NCBI GenBank assembly: GCA_934234275.1 | Contig: CAKQHU010000023.1 | Location: 1-12,347, forward strand | DNA length: 12,347 nt | Direction: 5' to 3' | Source of the DNA: an uncultured Phascolarctobacterium sp. | GTDB lineage: Bacteria > Bacillota > Negativicutes > Acidaminococcales > Acidaminococcaceae | Shown: positions 1 to 7,665 of the stretch, piece after piece | Numbering within the stretch: position 1 is the stretch's first letter | Layout: each line of letters starts with the position of its first letter | Position numbers and translations under genes: made by a program | Notes under the pieces: model-generated | The model's input: the letters and a program-made list of their open reading frames with translations, nothing else | What the model was told of the DNA's origin: nothing | Databases searched by the model: none

Positions 1-462
1 AAGAAAACAGGCAGCATAGTAGGCTATCCGGGCAGTAAAGCGATTACCAATGCTGATTTGCTGGCGATGGAAGTTACTGTGCTGGCACCCTGCGCTATTG
101 AGCTGCAGCTTACTGCGGAAAATGCAGCTGCTGTACAGGCCAGCATTATCTGCGAGGGTGCCAACGGACCGACTACACCGGAGGCTGACGATATTCTGGA
201 GGCTAAGGGCGTGATGGTTATCCCGGATATTCTGGCTAATGGCGGCGGTGTAACTGTAAGCTATTTCGAATGGGTACAGAATCTGTACCGTTACTTCTGG
301 CCGGAAGAAGAGGTTATCGAAAAGCAGAACGCATTGATGCGCAAGGCCTTCAAGGCTGTTTATGAAAAGGCAAAGCAGTATAATGTGCCGCTTCGTGTTG
401 CCGCTTACATGGTTGCTCTGGGCAGCCTGGAAGAAGCAATGAAAATCAGAGGCATGGTATAA
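1..462 (+). CDS. gdhA: Glutamate dehydrogenase, C-terminal part (5' truncated by window edge)
   Basis: The reading frame is open from base 1 to the TAA at 460-462 and gives the last 153 residues of a Glu/Leu/Phe/Val dehydrogenase. The enzyme interconverts glutamate and 2-oxoglutarate plus ammonia in the cytoplasm, linking amino acid fermentation or nitrogen assimilation to central metabolism. Visible family motifs, numbered within the fragment, are EGANGPTTPEA (52-62), PDILAN (75-80) and GGGVTVSYFEWVQN (81-94), all from the nucleotide-binding and C-terminal part. The internal ATG at 58 is not a start, because the conserved sequence continues upstream of it. The motifs resemble the hexameric RocG/GudB-like enzymes; cofactor preference cannot be read from this part. 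The gene is followed directly by a terminator, so it ends its transcript. Family assignment is sure; the symbol is generic. Confidence 0.95.
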   Translation, partial: KKTGSIVGYPGSKAITNADLLAMEVTVLAPCAIELQLTAENAAAVQASIICEGANGPTTPEADDILEAKGVMVIPDILANGGGVTVSYFEWVQNLYRYFWPEEEVIEKQNALMRKAFKAVYEKAKQYNVPLRVAAYMVALGSLEEAMKIRGMV

Positions 463-496
463 CTGCTGAATTTCGGTTAATAATATAAAATGATAT

Positions 497-534
497 AAAC
501 TCCTGCCGGGGCATTGTGCCTTGGCAGGAGTTTT
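497..534 (+). terminator. Rho-independent terminator of the glutamate dehydrogenase gene
   Basis: An 11-bp perfect stem (AAACTCCTGCC / GGCAGGAGTTT) with a 15-nt loop runs into TTTT. It starts 35 bases after the gdhA stop codon. Confidence 0.85.
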
Positions 535-576
535 AGCATTGTGGCTGTATTGTCGGCTAGCTGTAAAGCTAGCATG

Positions 577-609
577 AAAAAAACTGCATCACCAGAAGGG
601 GATGCAGTT
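577..609 (-). terminator. Rho-independent terminator of the lemA-TPM operon
   Basis: On the minus strand, AACTGCATC (609-601 read leftwards) pairs with GATGCAGTT (590-582), a 9-bp stem with a 10-nt loop, followed by a run of T (583-577). It lies just after the TPM gene and faces the gdhA terminator. Beyond it, at 556-573, is a small perfect hairpin GCTAGC-TGTAAA-GCTAGC of unknown role. Confidence 0.85.
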
Positions 610-631
610 CAGAGTGAGATTTTTTGAGTAT

Positions 632-1387
632 TTACCAGCTGCGAGACGAACCGCCGCCACCGCCGCTGCCGCCGCCGAAGCCTCGGCCTCCGCCGCCGCC
701 GCGTCCACCGCCGCGGAAAATCAGCAGCAGCAGGATGCGCGTGAAAAAGCCGCCCAGTAAAAGATTATCCACAATAAGAAAACCGATTACTCCCAAAGCA
801 AACAGCAAATCATCCAGGCTGTAGCCTGTATTTTTTTGCGGTTGGGGAGCGGGAGCCTGATATTTTACTCCGCTCAGCTCTGTGTTATAGCCTTGGGCAA
901 TTTTAGCTGCAGCAGCCTTGTAGCCCTGCAAAATACCCTTGCTGTAATTACCGTCCTTGAAGTAAGGAATCATATACTGATCCTGGATGCGTCCGGTAAG
1001 ACCGTCAGGCAGCGAGCCTTCCAGGCCGTAGCCTACTTCAATACGCGAGCGTCTGTCCTTGACAGCGACGACGATGAGCGCACCGTTATTTTGCTCCTTG
1101 CTGCCGATGCCCCATTGGCGCAGAACCTCCAGAGCGTAATCCTCTATAGGCTCGCCGTCGAGAGTGTTGATTGTCAGTACAGCCAGCTGTGCTGTTGTTT
1201 TTTTGTCCAGCTCGGCGCCCAGACTGAGCATTTGCTGCTTATCCTCTGCAGAGATGACACCGGCGTTATCCTGTACGTAAATGCCGCTGCCGGCCGCCGG
1301 ACGCGGCGGAATGGCAGGTGCGGCGTATGCGTAAGCGGCGAAGAAGGTCTGCAGCAGAAGCAGCAGGCAGATTATAAAACGTTTCAT
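632..1387 (-). CDS. TPM-domain (YgcG-type) secreted/membrane protein with glycine-rich tail
   Basis: A 251-residue protein of the TPM_phosphatase (YgcG-like) family. Residues 1-23 form a signal peptide (MKRF, a leucine-rich core, then AYAYAA). The TPM domain spans about 38-165 (YVQDNAGVIS at the start, GALIVVAVKDRRSRIEVGYGLEG in the middle). A hydrophobic stretch at about 193-224 should anchor it in the membrane, and residues 225-251 are an almost pure glycine tail ending SSRSW, as is usual in this family. The domain would face outside. Family members have been linked to phosphatase activity and to repair or assembly of membrane complexes, but the biochemical role here is unknown. The start at 1387 has GGAGGG eight bases ahead. 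It lies 44 bases downstream of lemA on the same strand, a pairing common in bacteria that suggests joint function at the envelope. Family call is firm, function is not. Confidence 0.9.
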   Translation of the reverse strand: MKRFIICLLLLLQTFFAAYAYAAPAIPPRPAAGSGIYVQDNAGVISAEDKQQMLSLGAELDKKTTAQLAVLTINTLDGEPIEDYALEVLRQWGIGSKEQNNGALIVVAVKDRRSRIEVGYGLEGSLPDGLTGRIQDQYMIPYFKDGNYSKGILQGYKAAAAKIAQGYNTELSGVKYQAPAPQPQKNTGYSLDDLLFALGVIGFLIVDNLLLGGFFTRILLLLIFRGGGRGGGGGRGFGGGSGGGGGSSRSW

Positions 1388-1431
1388 TATTATCCCTCCG
1401 TCAGCAGCTTGCAGCTAGCGGGATTATCTGC

Positions 1432-1986
1432 TTAAAATTTAACCTGTGGAACCTTTTGTGCTGCTGCATCTGCCTTGAAGTAATCCTTGGCGGTAAAGCC
1501 GCAGGCACCGGCGTATAAAGAGGTAGGCAGAGATTTAATTTTTGCGTTGTAGGACTGTACCGCATCGTTGTAATCCTTACGTGCTACGGCAATACGGTTC
1601 TCGGTACCTGCCAGCTCATCCTGCAGCTGCTGGAAATTGGTGTTGGCCTTCAAATCGGGATAATTTTCGGCAACAACCAGCAGACGGCTCAGAGCACTGT
1701 TCATTTCATTGTTGGCTGCAGTTGTTTCTGCTACGGTTTTGGCACCGCCCAACTTAGCGCGGGCATCGGACACAGCCTTGAATACCTCTGTTTCGTGTGC
1801 TGCATAGCCTTTGACTGTATTTACCAGATTAGGGATTAAATCGTTACGGCGCTGCAGCTGGTTTTCCACCTGCGACCATTTGCCGGTAACGTTTTCATTC
1901 ATACTTACAAGACCGTTATAGCTGCTGAAGAACATAGCTGCCATAATGACAATAGCGGCGATAACGCCTAAAAGACCTTTACCCAT
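1432..1986 (-). CDS. lemA: LemA family protein
   Basis: A 184-residue LemA family protein, the typical length. Residues 4-26 are one N-terminal transmembrane helix; the rest is a predicted helical bundle outside the membrane. Family motifs are QLQRRNDLIPNLVNTVKGY (43-61) and AENYPDLKAN (106-115). LemA proteins have no settled biochemical activity; they often sit beside TPM-domain genes, as here, which points to a shared envelope function. The start codon at 1984-1986 (ATG on the minus strand) follows AAAGGAG. A strong sigma-A promoter lies about 54 bases further upstream, so lemA heads the lemA-TPM operon. Family assignment is sure. Confidence 0.95.
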   Translation of the reverse strand: MGKGLLGVIAAIVIMAAMFFSSYNGLVSMNENVTGKWSQVENQLQRRNDLIPNLVNTVKGYAAHETEVFKAVSDARAKLGGAKTVAETTAANNEMNSALSRLLVVAENYPDLKANTNFQQLQDELAGTENRIAVARKDYNDAVQSYNAKIKSLPTSLYAGACGFTAKDYFKADAAAQKVPQVKF

Positions 1987-2047
1987 TTTTATAACTCCTT
2001 TCGTATTTAACGGACATCAGACAGGCTTGCGATGCCTGCTTAATTTA

Positions 2048-2076
2048 ATTGTAGAGGAAAGCTTTCCTGCTGTCAA
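2048..2076 (-). promoter_or_regulatory. Sigma-A promoter of lemA-TPM operon with a palindrome in the spacer
   Basis: On the minus strand TTGACA (2076-2071), a 17-base spacer, then TACAAT (2053-2048). This is near consensus. The spacer contains the perfect 14-bp palindrome AGGAAAGCTTTCCT (2055-2068), placed where a repressor would block polymerase. Predicted transcript start is near 2041. Confidence 0.8.
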
Positions 2077-2226
2077 TTTGCAAAAAGTCAAAAAGGCAAA
2101 GAATTTGCGAAACTATTGTGAAATATACTGATTTTTTTCAGCAATTAAAGAATCATAGAAATTTATTTATAAAATAGAGATGGCTTTTGTTTTCAAACAA
2201 TGAGAATAAGAAGGAGAAAAGTTTGG

Positions 2227-2271
2227 ATGCGACTTAATTGCCTTAAAATATTAATTATTATTATTGCGTAA
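2227..2271 (+). CDS. Possible 14-residue hydrophobic peptide
   Basis: ATG at 2227 lies about ten bases after AAGGAG (2211-2216). The frame reads MRLNCLKILIIIIA and stops at TAA (2269-2271). The peptide is very hydrophobic and contains five isoleucine codons among its last seven sense codons, reminiscent either of a leader peptide or of a tiny membrane peptide. No branched-chain biosynthesis gene follows, which speaks against isoleucine attenuation. It may be chance in AT-rich DNA. Confidence 0.2.
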   Translation: MRLNCLKILIIIIA

Positions 2272-2506
2272 TGCCTTAAAGAGGTGTATTATATAATTAG
2301 GTAAGTTGGTTTAAGCATTCGTTAAAAGGACAATTAAAGTGCGGATAGAGCGCCGGTTCCGGGAGAGGGGGTAGCTTTGCAGGAAGGGGTTCTTAGAGAA
2401 TGCTGTGTTATATTATATAGGGTGCGGTTATGTAGGAGGTCATTTCAAAAGTAGTAGGATGTAGCTGGCATCACTATATCAGCAAATAGTTAGGGGATGA
2501 GCTAAT

Positions 2507-2821
2507 ATGGCAAAGCAAGTGGATTATAAGGCTGTTGGTCTACGCATCAAAACATTGCGTTTGAAGAATAATATTTATCAGACTGAGCTGGCTAAAAATA
2601 TAGGTGTATCGCAAACCCATATGAGTAATATCGAAAGCGGACGTGCCGGTCTGACTTTGGAAAATCTGGTTAAGATGACGAATATTTTTAATTGTGGTAT
2701 TGATGATATAGTATTCGGTGAAGAAAAAGCCAAGAAAGAAACCCAGACAACCTCTCTGGAGAATTTCACTATGCAGGATATCGTGCAGGCTTTGCAGATG
2801 CTGAAGACTATTAAGGGTTAA
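2507..2821 (+). CDS. XRE-family HTH transcriptional regulator
   Basis: A 104-residue protein with one lambda-repressor/Cro-type helix-turn-helix at about residues 10-70 (recognition helix near VSQTHMSNIE, 34-43), followed by a short acidic and helical tail (about 72-104). It resembles SinR/ImmR-type DNA-binding proteins. The tail is too small to be a known ligand-binding or peptidase domain; it may serve dimerisation. The start at 2507 has only a modest purine-rich site (AGGGGATGAG). It is monocistronic: a long non-coding stretch precedes it and a terminator follows, so the target genes cannot be inferred from context. The 520-base region upstream is a possible site of autoregulation. HTH family is sure, role unknown. 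Confidence 0.9.
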   Translation: MAKQVDYKAVGLRIKTLRLKNNIYQTELAKNIGVSQTHMSNIESGRAGLTLENLVKMTNIFNCGIDDIVFGEEKAKKETQTTSLENFTMQDIVQALQMLKTIKG

Positions 2822-2834
2822 TCAATTTAATGTT

Positions 2835-2876
2835 AAAGATTGCCGTGACTGAGTATGGTTGCGGTAGTCTTTTTTT
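2835..2876 (+). terminator. Rho-independent terminator of the XRE gene
   Basis: AAAGATTGCCG (2835-2845) pairs with CGGTAGTCTTT (2862-2872) as an 11-bp stem with two G-U pairs, ending in a run of seven T (2870-2876). Confidence 0.8.
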
Positions 2877-2906
2877 ATATGCTTTTTTCTGCCATAGATT
2901 TTTCAC

Positions 2907-2935
2907 TTGCCTAAAGTCGAAAAGTCAAATATAAT
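2907..2935 (+). promoter_or_regulatory. ctsR promoter with CtsR-like heptads in the spacer
   Basis: TTGCCT (2907-2912), a 17-base spacer and a perfect TATAAT (2930-2935). The spacer holds two direct heptads, AGTCGAA (2915-2921) and AGTCAAA (2923-2929), which match the half-site of the known CtsR operator (R-GTCAAA). Their offset is 8 bp instead of the usual 10. Autorepression of the operon by CtsR is the expected reading. Confidence 0.65.
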
Positions 2936-2966
2936 ATACTCAAATATATAATCAAGGTGAGTTACT

Positions 2967-3380
2967 ATGAAAAATTTAGCAGATGCAATTGAAAGCTTTA
3001 TTATAGGTGAATTGCTGCGAGAGCATGAGGATACTGTGCTTGTGCAGCGCAATGAGCTGGCTGAGCGCTTGTCCTGCGCTCCTTCGCAGATAAGCTATGT
3101 GCTAAGTACGCGTTTTACGCCGGAGCGTGGCTTTATGGTGGAGTCAAGGCGCGGCAGCGGCGGTTTTGTGCGTATTGTACGCATGCAGCCTGCGGCAGAA
3201 ACACCCAAGCCGCCTACAGCCTTGCAGCTGGTGCAGCATTTGCTGCACCAGAAAATGGTTACGGCAAGAGAAGGCGCTTTGCTGCAGTATATGCTGCAGA
3301 TTATCGACGCCAATGAGGATAAAAAGAAGGAAATATTGCAGCAGGCTGTAGGCTTGCTGCATAACACCGGACGGAGGTGA
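2967..3380 (+). CDS. ctsR: CtsR, repressor of class III heat-shock genes
   Basis: A 137-residue CtsR, somewhat shorter than the roughly 150 residues of Bacillus CtsR. It represses clp genes and is inactivated by heat or protein stress. Residues 26-48 form the helix-turn-helix (RNELAERL, then PSQISYVLSTRF). Residues 58-71 (VESRRGSGGFVRI) are the glycine-rich wing that acts as thermosensor in the family, including an arginine at position 62 where Bacillus CtsR is targeted by the arginine kinase McsB. The C-terminal helical domain follows from about 84. Start at 2967 with AAGGTGAG upstream. The stop codon is embedded in the ribosome binding site of the next gene (GGAGGTGA), so it is tightly coupled to clpC. 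No mcsB is found in the operon, so how this CtsR is released is open. Confidence 0.93.
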   Translation: MKNLADAIESFIIGELLREHEDTVLVQRNELAERLSCAPSQISYVLSTRFTPERGFMVESRRGSGGFVRIVRMQPAAETPKPPTALQLVQHLLHQKMVTAREGALLQYMLQIIDANEDKKKEILQQAVGLLHNTGRR

Positions 3381-3384
3381 AGAA

Positions 3385-6105
3385 ATGCTTTGTGAAAATT
3401 GTCATAAAAAACAGGCTATCATGCACATGGTGTGCCTGGTAGGTGATAAGCAGATTGATAAGTGGCTTTGCGGTGACTGCGCTAAGGATTACCTGCCTAT
3501 GGGTATGGGCGATATGCCGCTGACACCGGAGGGAGCCAAACGCTTTTTGGATGAAATGCTGAAGGGCGCGGGACGCAAGCCCAAGAAAAAGGTTACCCGC
3601 GAGGGCTTCAGCGAGGCTGCGGCCAAGGTGTTGGAGCTGGCTACCACCAAAGCTTTGGACTGCGGCAGCGAGCATATAGGTACGGAGCATATTTTGTGGG
3701 GTTTGTTGATGATACCGGATTGTACCGGCAAAAAGCTGCTGCATAAATTGCATAATAATCTTGACGAAATGAAAACGGAGCTGGAAAGCTGGCTTGATAA
3801 GGGCAGCAAGCAGTCCAAGCTGCCGCAATACAGCCAACGCGCGCAGCGTGTAATGGAGCGCGCGGCAGAGAACGCGCAGGAGCTGGAGCAGGAATACGTC
3901 GGCAGTGAGCAGCTGCTTGTTGGTCTTTTGGCTGCAGGCGACGGCATTGCCTATCAGGTACTGCAGAAGTTTAAGATTACGTTGGCTGCTGTCAAGGAGC
4001 TGGTGCAGGCGCTGGATGATCAGCGCAAGGCTGTACCTGGCAGGAATCAGCAGCGCCGTCAGGCAGAAGAAAAGCAGGCCGATGTTCTGGAGGTTCTCTC
4101 AGATTACGGACGTAATCTGAATCTGGAGGCCAGCCGTGGCAAAATTGATCCTGTTATCGGACGTGATAAGGAGGTTGAACGCCTTATCCAGATTTTGTGC
4201 CGCAGAACAAAGAATAACCCGGTAATTATCGGCGAGGCTGGCGTAGGTAAAACCGCTATTGCCGAAGGCCTGGCGCAAAAGATTATCAAGGGTGACGTAC
4301 CTGAGTTTCTGCAACGGAAAATTATTTTTTCGCTGGAGCTGGGAATGCTGGTGGCCGGTGCAAAATATCGCGGTGAATTTGAAGACCGCATGAAGGAAAT
4401 ATTAAAGCTGGTGCGTGACGATAAGCGGATTATTCTCTTTATCGACGAGCTGCATACCATTATCGGTGCAGGCAGTGCCGAGGGCAGTATCGATGCTGCC
4501 AATATTATCAAGCCGGCGCTGGCGCGTGGCGAGCTGCAGGTTATCGGCGCAACAACTGTTGATGAATACCGCAAGCATATCGAAAAGGATGCGGCGCTGG
4601 AAAGACGCTTCCAGCCTGTGCTTGTTGATGTACCGAGTGCGGAAATCAGCGAAGCGATGCTGTTGGGACTGCGCAAGCGTTATGAGGAATTCCACAAGCT
4701 GCAGATTCAGCCGGAGGCTGTCAAGGCTGCGGTGGAGCTGAGCGACCGCTATATTACGGACAGAAATCTGCCTGATAAGGCTATCGACCTGATGGACGAG
4801 GCCTGTGCCCGTCTGCGTATCAAGCTGTATAAAAAATCTGCGCCCGCAAGAGAGCTGCAGGAGCAGCTGGAATATCTGCAGATGGAAAAGGAAGAGGCTG
4901 TAGAGCAGCAGGATTACGAAAAAGCAGCGGAGCTGCGTGATAACGAGGCTGAGCTGCAGACGCAGCTGGCGGCAGCCTTGGCCGAGGTGGCTATGAAGCA
5001 GCCGGTAACTGCGGAGGATGTGGCTGAGGTTGTTGCTTCCTGGACCGGCATTCCGCTGACACGTCTGACGGAAACAGAAAGCAGCCGTCTGCTGCAGCTG
5101 GAGCAGCGTCTGCACAAGCGTGTTATCGGTCAGGATGAGGCTGTGAGCGCGGTAAGCAGAGCTGTGCGTCGTGCACGCGCAGGCTTTAAGGACAAAAACA
5201 GACCGGTTGGCTCCTTCCTGTTCCTCGGTCCTACCGGCGTAGGCAAAACGGAGCTGGCGAAGGCGCTGGCACAGGAGCTGTTTGGTGATGAACGCGCTAT
5301 GCTGCGCTTTGATATGTCGGAATACATGGAAAAACACACTACAGCACGTCTGATAGGCGCACCTCCGGGCTATGTAGGCTACGACGAGGGCGGACAGCTG
5401 ACGGATGCGGTACGCCGTAAGCCTTACTGTGTAGTGCTGTTGGACGAAATCGAAAAAGCGCATCCCGATGTGTTTAACCTGCTGCTGCAGATTATGGAGG
5501 ATGGTCGTCTGACCGACGGACAGGGACGCACGGTAGACTTCCGTAATGCCGTGCTGATTATGACGAGTAACGCCGGCGCACAGCAACTGGCCAATACCAG
5601 ACCGCTGGGCTTTGCCGGTAACGAAGCAGGCGAGCGCAAGAATCGTAAGGAGCAGGTGCTTGCTGAAATCAAGAACGTGTTCCGTCCGGAGTTTTTGAAT
5701 CGTGTGGATGAGATTTTGGTGTTCAATTCTCTTGGCAGACAGGAGCTGGAACTGATTGCCGACAATATGCTGCGTGAGCTGAACCAGCGCCTGGCAGGCA
5801 ACGGCCTCAGCATCGATCTGACTGCTCCGGCACGTGAGCTCCTGTTGAAGGAAGGCAGTGACAGCAAGTATGGTGCGCGTCCGCTGCGCCGTGCTTTGCG
5901 TAAGCTGGTGGAGGATCCGCTGAGTGATTTGTTCCTGGCAGGAAAATTCCACAGCGGTGATAAGATTATTGCCGAGGCTGCAGATAAAAAAATGGATTTT
6001 CATACGGCGATTGAGGGAGCACAGTTTTTGCTGGAGCTGCCGGTGACAGATGAACAGACTGCTGCCGTAAGCAGCGGAAAGGAGCCGCAGCATGGCCAGA
6101 ACTAA
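3385..6105 (+). CDS. clpC: ClpC-type AAA+ unfoldase with fused McsA-like N-terminal zinc finger
   Basis: A 906-residue Hsp100 protein that would unfold substrates and feed them to ClpP in the cytoplasm. Order of parts: zinc finger with C3-x2-C6 and C29-x2-C32 (residues 1-35), a basic linker, the double Clp N-domain (about 71-215, with [10 protein letters not shown] and [10 protein letters not shown] repeats), AAA-1 with Walker A GEAGVGKT (283-290) and Walker B FIDE (352-355), a middle domain with a UVR-like coiled coil (about 488-530), AAA-2 with Walker A GPTGVGKT (615-622) and Walker B VVLLDE (683-688), a ClpP-docking tripeptide LGF (741-743) and the C-terminal small domain. Bacillus ClpC is about 810 residues and begins at the N-domain. 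The extra 70 residues look like the N-terminus of McsA. Start at 3385 is fixed by GGAGG eight bases before it; no other start with a site lies near residue 70. It overlaps radA by 14 bases. Confidence 0.95.
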   Translation: MLCENCHKKQAIMHMVCLVGDKQIDKWLCGDCAKDYLPMGMGDMPLTPEGAKRFLDEMLKGAGRKPKKKVTREGFSEAAAKVLELATTKALDCGSEHIGTEHILWGLLMIPDCTGKKLLHKLHNNLDEMKTELESWLDKGSKQSKLPQYSQRAQRVMERAAENAQELEQEYVGSEQLLVGLLAAGDGIAYQVLQKFKITLAAVKELVQALDDQRKAVPGRNQQRRQAEEKQADVLEVLSDYGRNLNLEASRGKIDPVIGRDKEVERLIQILCRRTKNNPVIIGEAGVGKTAIAEGLAQKIIKGDVPEFLQRKIIFSLELGMLVAGAKYRGEFEDRMKEILKLVRDDKRIILFIDELHTIIGAGSAEGSIDAANIIKPALARGELQVIGATTVDEYRKHIEKDAALERRFQPVLVDVPSAEISEAMLLGLRKRYEEFHKLQIQPEAVKAAVELSDRYITDRNLPDKAIDLMDEACARLRIKLYKKSAPARELQEQLEYLQMEKEEAVEQQDYEKAAELRDNEAELQTQLAAALAEVAMKQPVTAEDVAEVVASWTGIPLTRLTETESSRLLQLEQRLHKRVIGQDEAVSAVSRAVRRARAGFKDKNRPVGSFLFLGPTGVGKTELAKALAQELFGDERAMLRFDMSEYMEKHTTARLIGAPPGYVGYDEGGQLTDAVRRKPYCVVLLDEIEKAHPDVFNLLLQIMEDGRLTDGQGRTVDFRNAVLIMTSNAGAQQLANTRPLGFAGNEAGERKNRKEQVLAEIKNVFRPEFLNRVDEILVFNSLGRQELELIADNMLRELNQRLAGNGLSIDLTAPARELLLKEGSDSKYGARPLRRALRKLVEDPLSDLFLAGKFHSGDKIIAEAADKKMDFHTAIEGAQFLLELPVTDEQTAAVSSGKEPQHGQN

Positions 6106-7459
6106 GAGCAGATTTGTTTGTCAGGAATGCGGTTATGTTGCTTCCTCGTGGTTGGGACGCTGCCCGGAATGCGGCGGCTGGAACACGCTGGTGGAGGAGG
6201 CAGAGGTAACTGCCAAGGCAAGTAAAAGCTATTTGCCGGCTAATAATGAAAAACTGCGGCCACGCACTATCGCCAGCGTTGCCCAAACTAAGGTAGAACG
6301 TCTGGCAACAGGCATCCGTGAATTTGACCGTGTGCTGGGCGGCGGTGTCGTTCCGGGCAGCCTTGTGCTGCTGGGAGGCACGCCGGGCATCGGCAAATCT
6401 ACGATTTTGCTGGACGCAGGCATGCGCTTCGGGCAGCAGGGAATCAAAGTGCTGTATGTCAGCGGCGAGGAATCTGAGGAGCAGACTGCAATGCGTGCTG
6501 TCCGTCTTGGCGGAGCGCAGGCCAATGATAATCTGCTGATTCTTACGGCAACGGATCTGGATGCTATTTTAGCACAGGCGAATGCTCTAAAGCCGCAGCT
6601 TCTGATTATCGACAGTATTCAGACTATGTATAATCCTGAGCTGCAGACTGCTGCCGGCAGTGTGGGGCAGGTGCGTGAGTGTACGGCTAAGCTGCTGCAG
6701 TTTGCCAAAAGTACGGGCATTGCGGTGCTGCTGATTGGTCACGTTACCAAAGACGGCACTATCGCCGGACCGCGCCTATTGGAGCATATGGTGGACGTGG
6801 TGCTGCAGTTTGAGGGTGACCGTTCCTATTCCTTCCGTGTTCTGCGTGCATTAAAAAATCGCTTCGGCAGTACGAGCGAAAGCGGCATTTTCTCGATGGA
6901 GGCAGGCGGTCTGCAGGAGGTGGCAAATCCTGCCGGTCTGTTTTTGGAGGACAGAGACGGTGAAGCTGCAGGTAGCGTTATCGGTGCCTGTATGGAGGGT
7001 AATAGGCCGATTATGGCAGAAATCCAGGCGCTGGTAGCCAAAACCCCCTACGGCATGCCAAGACGTACGGCAGTAGGCTTTGATTATAACAGGGTGAATA
7101 TGCTGTTGGCGATTCTGGAAAAACGTTTTGGCTTAGACTTTGGCATTTATGATGCTTATGTCAACGTAGTCGGTGGCATGAAGGTTAATGAGCCGGCGGC
7201 AGATTTGGCGGTAGCGGCAGCGCTTGTTTCCAGCTATCGCAACAGGCCTCTGCCTAAGGGTATACTTGTCTTTGGCGAGCTTGGTCTTACAGGCGAGGTG
7301 CGCCGCGTCAGCGCGCCCGAGCGCAGGATTATGGATGGCATTAATCTGGGCTTCAGCAAATTCATTGTGCCGGACAGCAAGCTGCAGCTGCCGTCTGTCA
7401 AGGCACAGATCGTGCGCGTCAAAACATTGGAGCAGGCGATTGCGGCTATGTTCGGTTAA
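6092..7459 (+). CDS. radA: RadA (Sms) DNA repair ATPase
   Basis: A 455-residue RadA, the usual length. It is a RecA-like, DnaB-like motor that drives branch migration in recombination repair. Parts seen: a C4 zinc finger (C10-x2-C13, C24-x2-C27), an ATPase core with Walker A GGTPGIGKST (95-104) and Walker B LLIIDS (170-175), the RadA signature KNRFGS (255-260), and a Lon-protease-like C-terminal domain (about 300-455) lacking an evident catalytic serine. The ATG at 6092 lies inside the end of clpC and follows AAAGGAG, so the two are translationally coupled. In many Firmicutes disA follows; here radA is instead followed by a terminator and closes the ctsR operon. Confidence 0.96.
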   Translation: MARTKSRFVCQECGYVASSWLGRCPECGGWNTLVEEAEVTAKASKSYLPANNEKLRPRTIASVAQTKVERLATGIREFDRVLGGGVVPGSLVLLGGTPGIGKSTILLDAGMRFGQQGIKVLYVSGEESEEQTAMRAVRLGGAQANDNLLILTATDLDAILAQANALKPQLLIIDSIQTMYNPELQTAAGSVGQVRECTAKLLQFAKSTGIAVLLIGHVTKDGTIAGPRLLEHMVDVVLQFEGDRSYSFRVLRALKNRFGSTSESGIFSMEAGGLQEVANPAGLFLEDRDGEAAGSVIGACMEGNRPIMAEIQALVAKTPYGMPRRTAVGFDYNRVNMLLAILEKRFGLDFGIYDAYVNVVGGMKVNEPAADLAVAAALVSSYRNRPLPKGILVFGELGLTGEVRRVSAPERRIMDGINLGFSKFIVPDSKLQLPSVKAQIVRVKTLEQAIAAMFG

Positions 7460-7488
7460 AGACAACATTTATAGATTAGTCAGATACA

Positions 7489-7524
7489 AAAAGCGCAGGC
7501 TGGTGAACAGTCTGCGCTTTTGTC
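7489..7524 (+). terminator. Rho-independent terminator of the ctsR-clpC-radA operon
   Basis: AAAAGCGCAGGCT (7489-7501) pairs with AGTCTGCGCTTTT (7509-7521): a 13-bp stem with one G-U pair and a 7-nt loop, ending in T-rich DNA. Confidence 0.85.
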
Positions 7525-7568
7525 TATACAGTGGGCAATCCTCATATACCGGCTGATGCTTATAATGC

Positions 7569-7659
7569 AAAAAAAATCCCGGTACACTTCCCTCAAAATG
7601 TACCGGTAAAGCAATTGGTATAAGGAACAACGTCCCAGCAAATGTCTTAAGGTTATTAT
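7569..7659 (-). ncRNA. Candidate small RNA of about 90 nt under Crp-type control
   Basis: On the minus strand a perfect TATAAT (7671-7666) predicts a start near 7659. The transcript would end at a clean terminator: stem CCGGTACA / TGTACCGG (7606-7599 and 7586-7579) with a 12-nt loop, then GA and eight T (7576-7569). The body has no ATG with a ribosome binding site, and holds one more small hairpin (GGGAC-GTT-GTTCC). A Crp-type palindrome is centred 41.5 bp before the predicted start. The terminator orientation is the firmest part, because no minus-strand gene exists here that would need it. Not matched to any known RNA family. Confidence 0.5.
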
Positions 7660-7665
7660 GGTTAT

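Larger units (their letters stand above)
1987..2506. other. Long intergenic region between lemA and the XRE gene
   Basis: Besides the lemA promoter at 2048-2076, this 520-base stretch holds no recognised gene. It is AT-rich up to about 2335. A short GC-rich block follows (about 2340-2400, with CCGG-TT-CCGG at its core), then AT-rich DNA again to the XRE start. I compared it mentally with common riboswitch signatures and saw no match. A 14-codon reading frame with a good ribosome binding site lies at 2227-2271. The XRE promoter must be here but I see no convincing -35/-10 pair. Confidence 0.5.

Noticed and set aside
632..720. GCC/CCG repeat array as a microsatellite or CRISPR-like repeat
   Set aside because: It simply encodes the glycine-rich tail common in this protein family; no spaced repeats are present anywhere in the window.
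624..824. Proline-rich open frame on the plus strand
   Set aside because: It is the antisense of the glycine-rich tail of the TPM protein and has no ribosome binding site.
2227..2271. Isoleucine attenuator leader peptide
   Set aside because: Isoleucine-rich, but no biosynthesis or transport gene for branched-chain amino acids follows; kept only as a weak small ORF.
2340..2500. Riboswitch upstream of the XRE gene
   Set aside because: The GC-rich block looked promising but I could match no known riboswitch core, and the downstream gene is not a typical target.
4402..6093. A 563-codon open frame on the minus strand opposite clpC
   Set aside because: It lies wholly within clpC, its translation has no family motif, and it arises from codon bias of the real gene.
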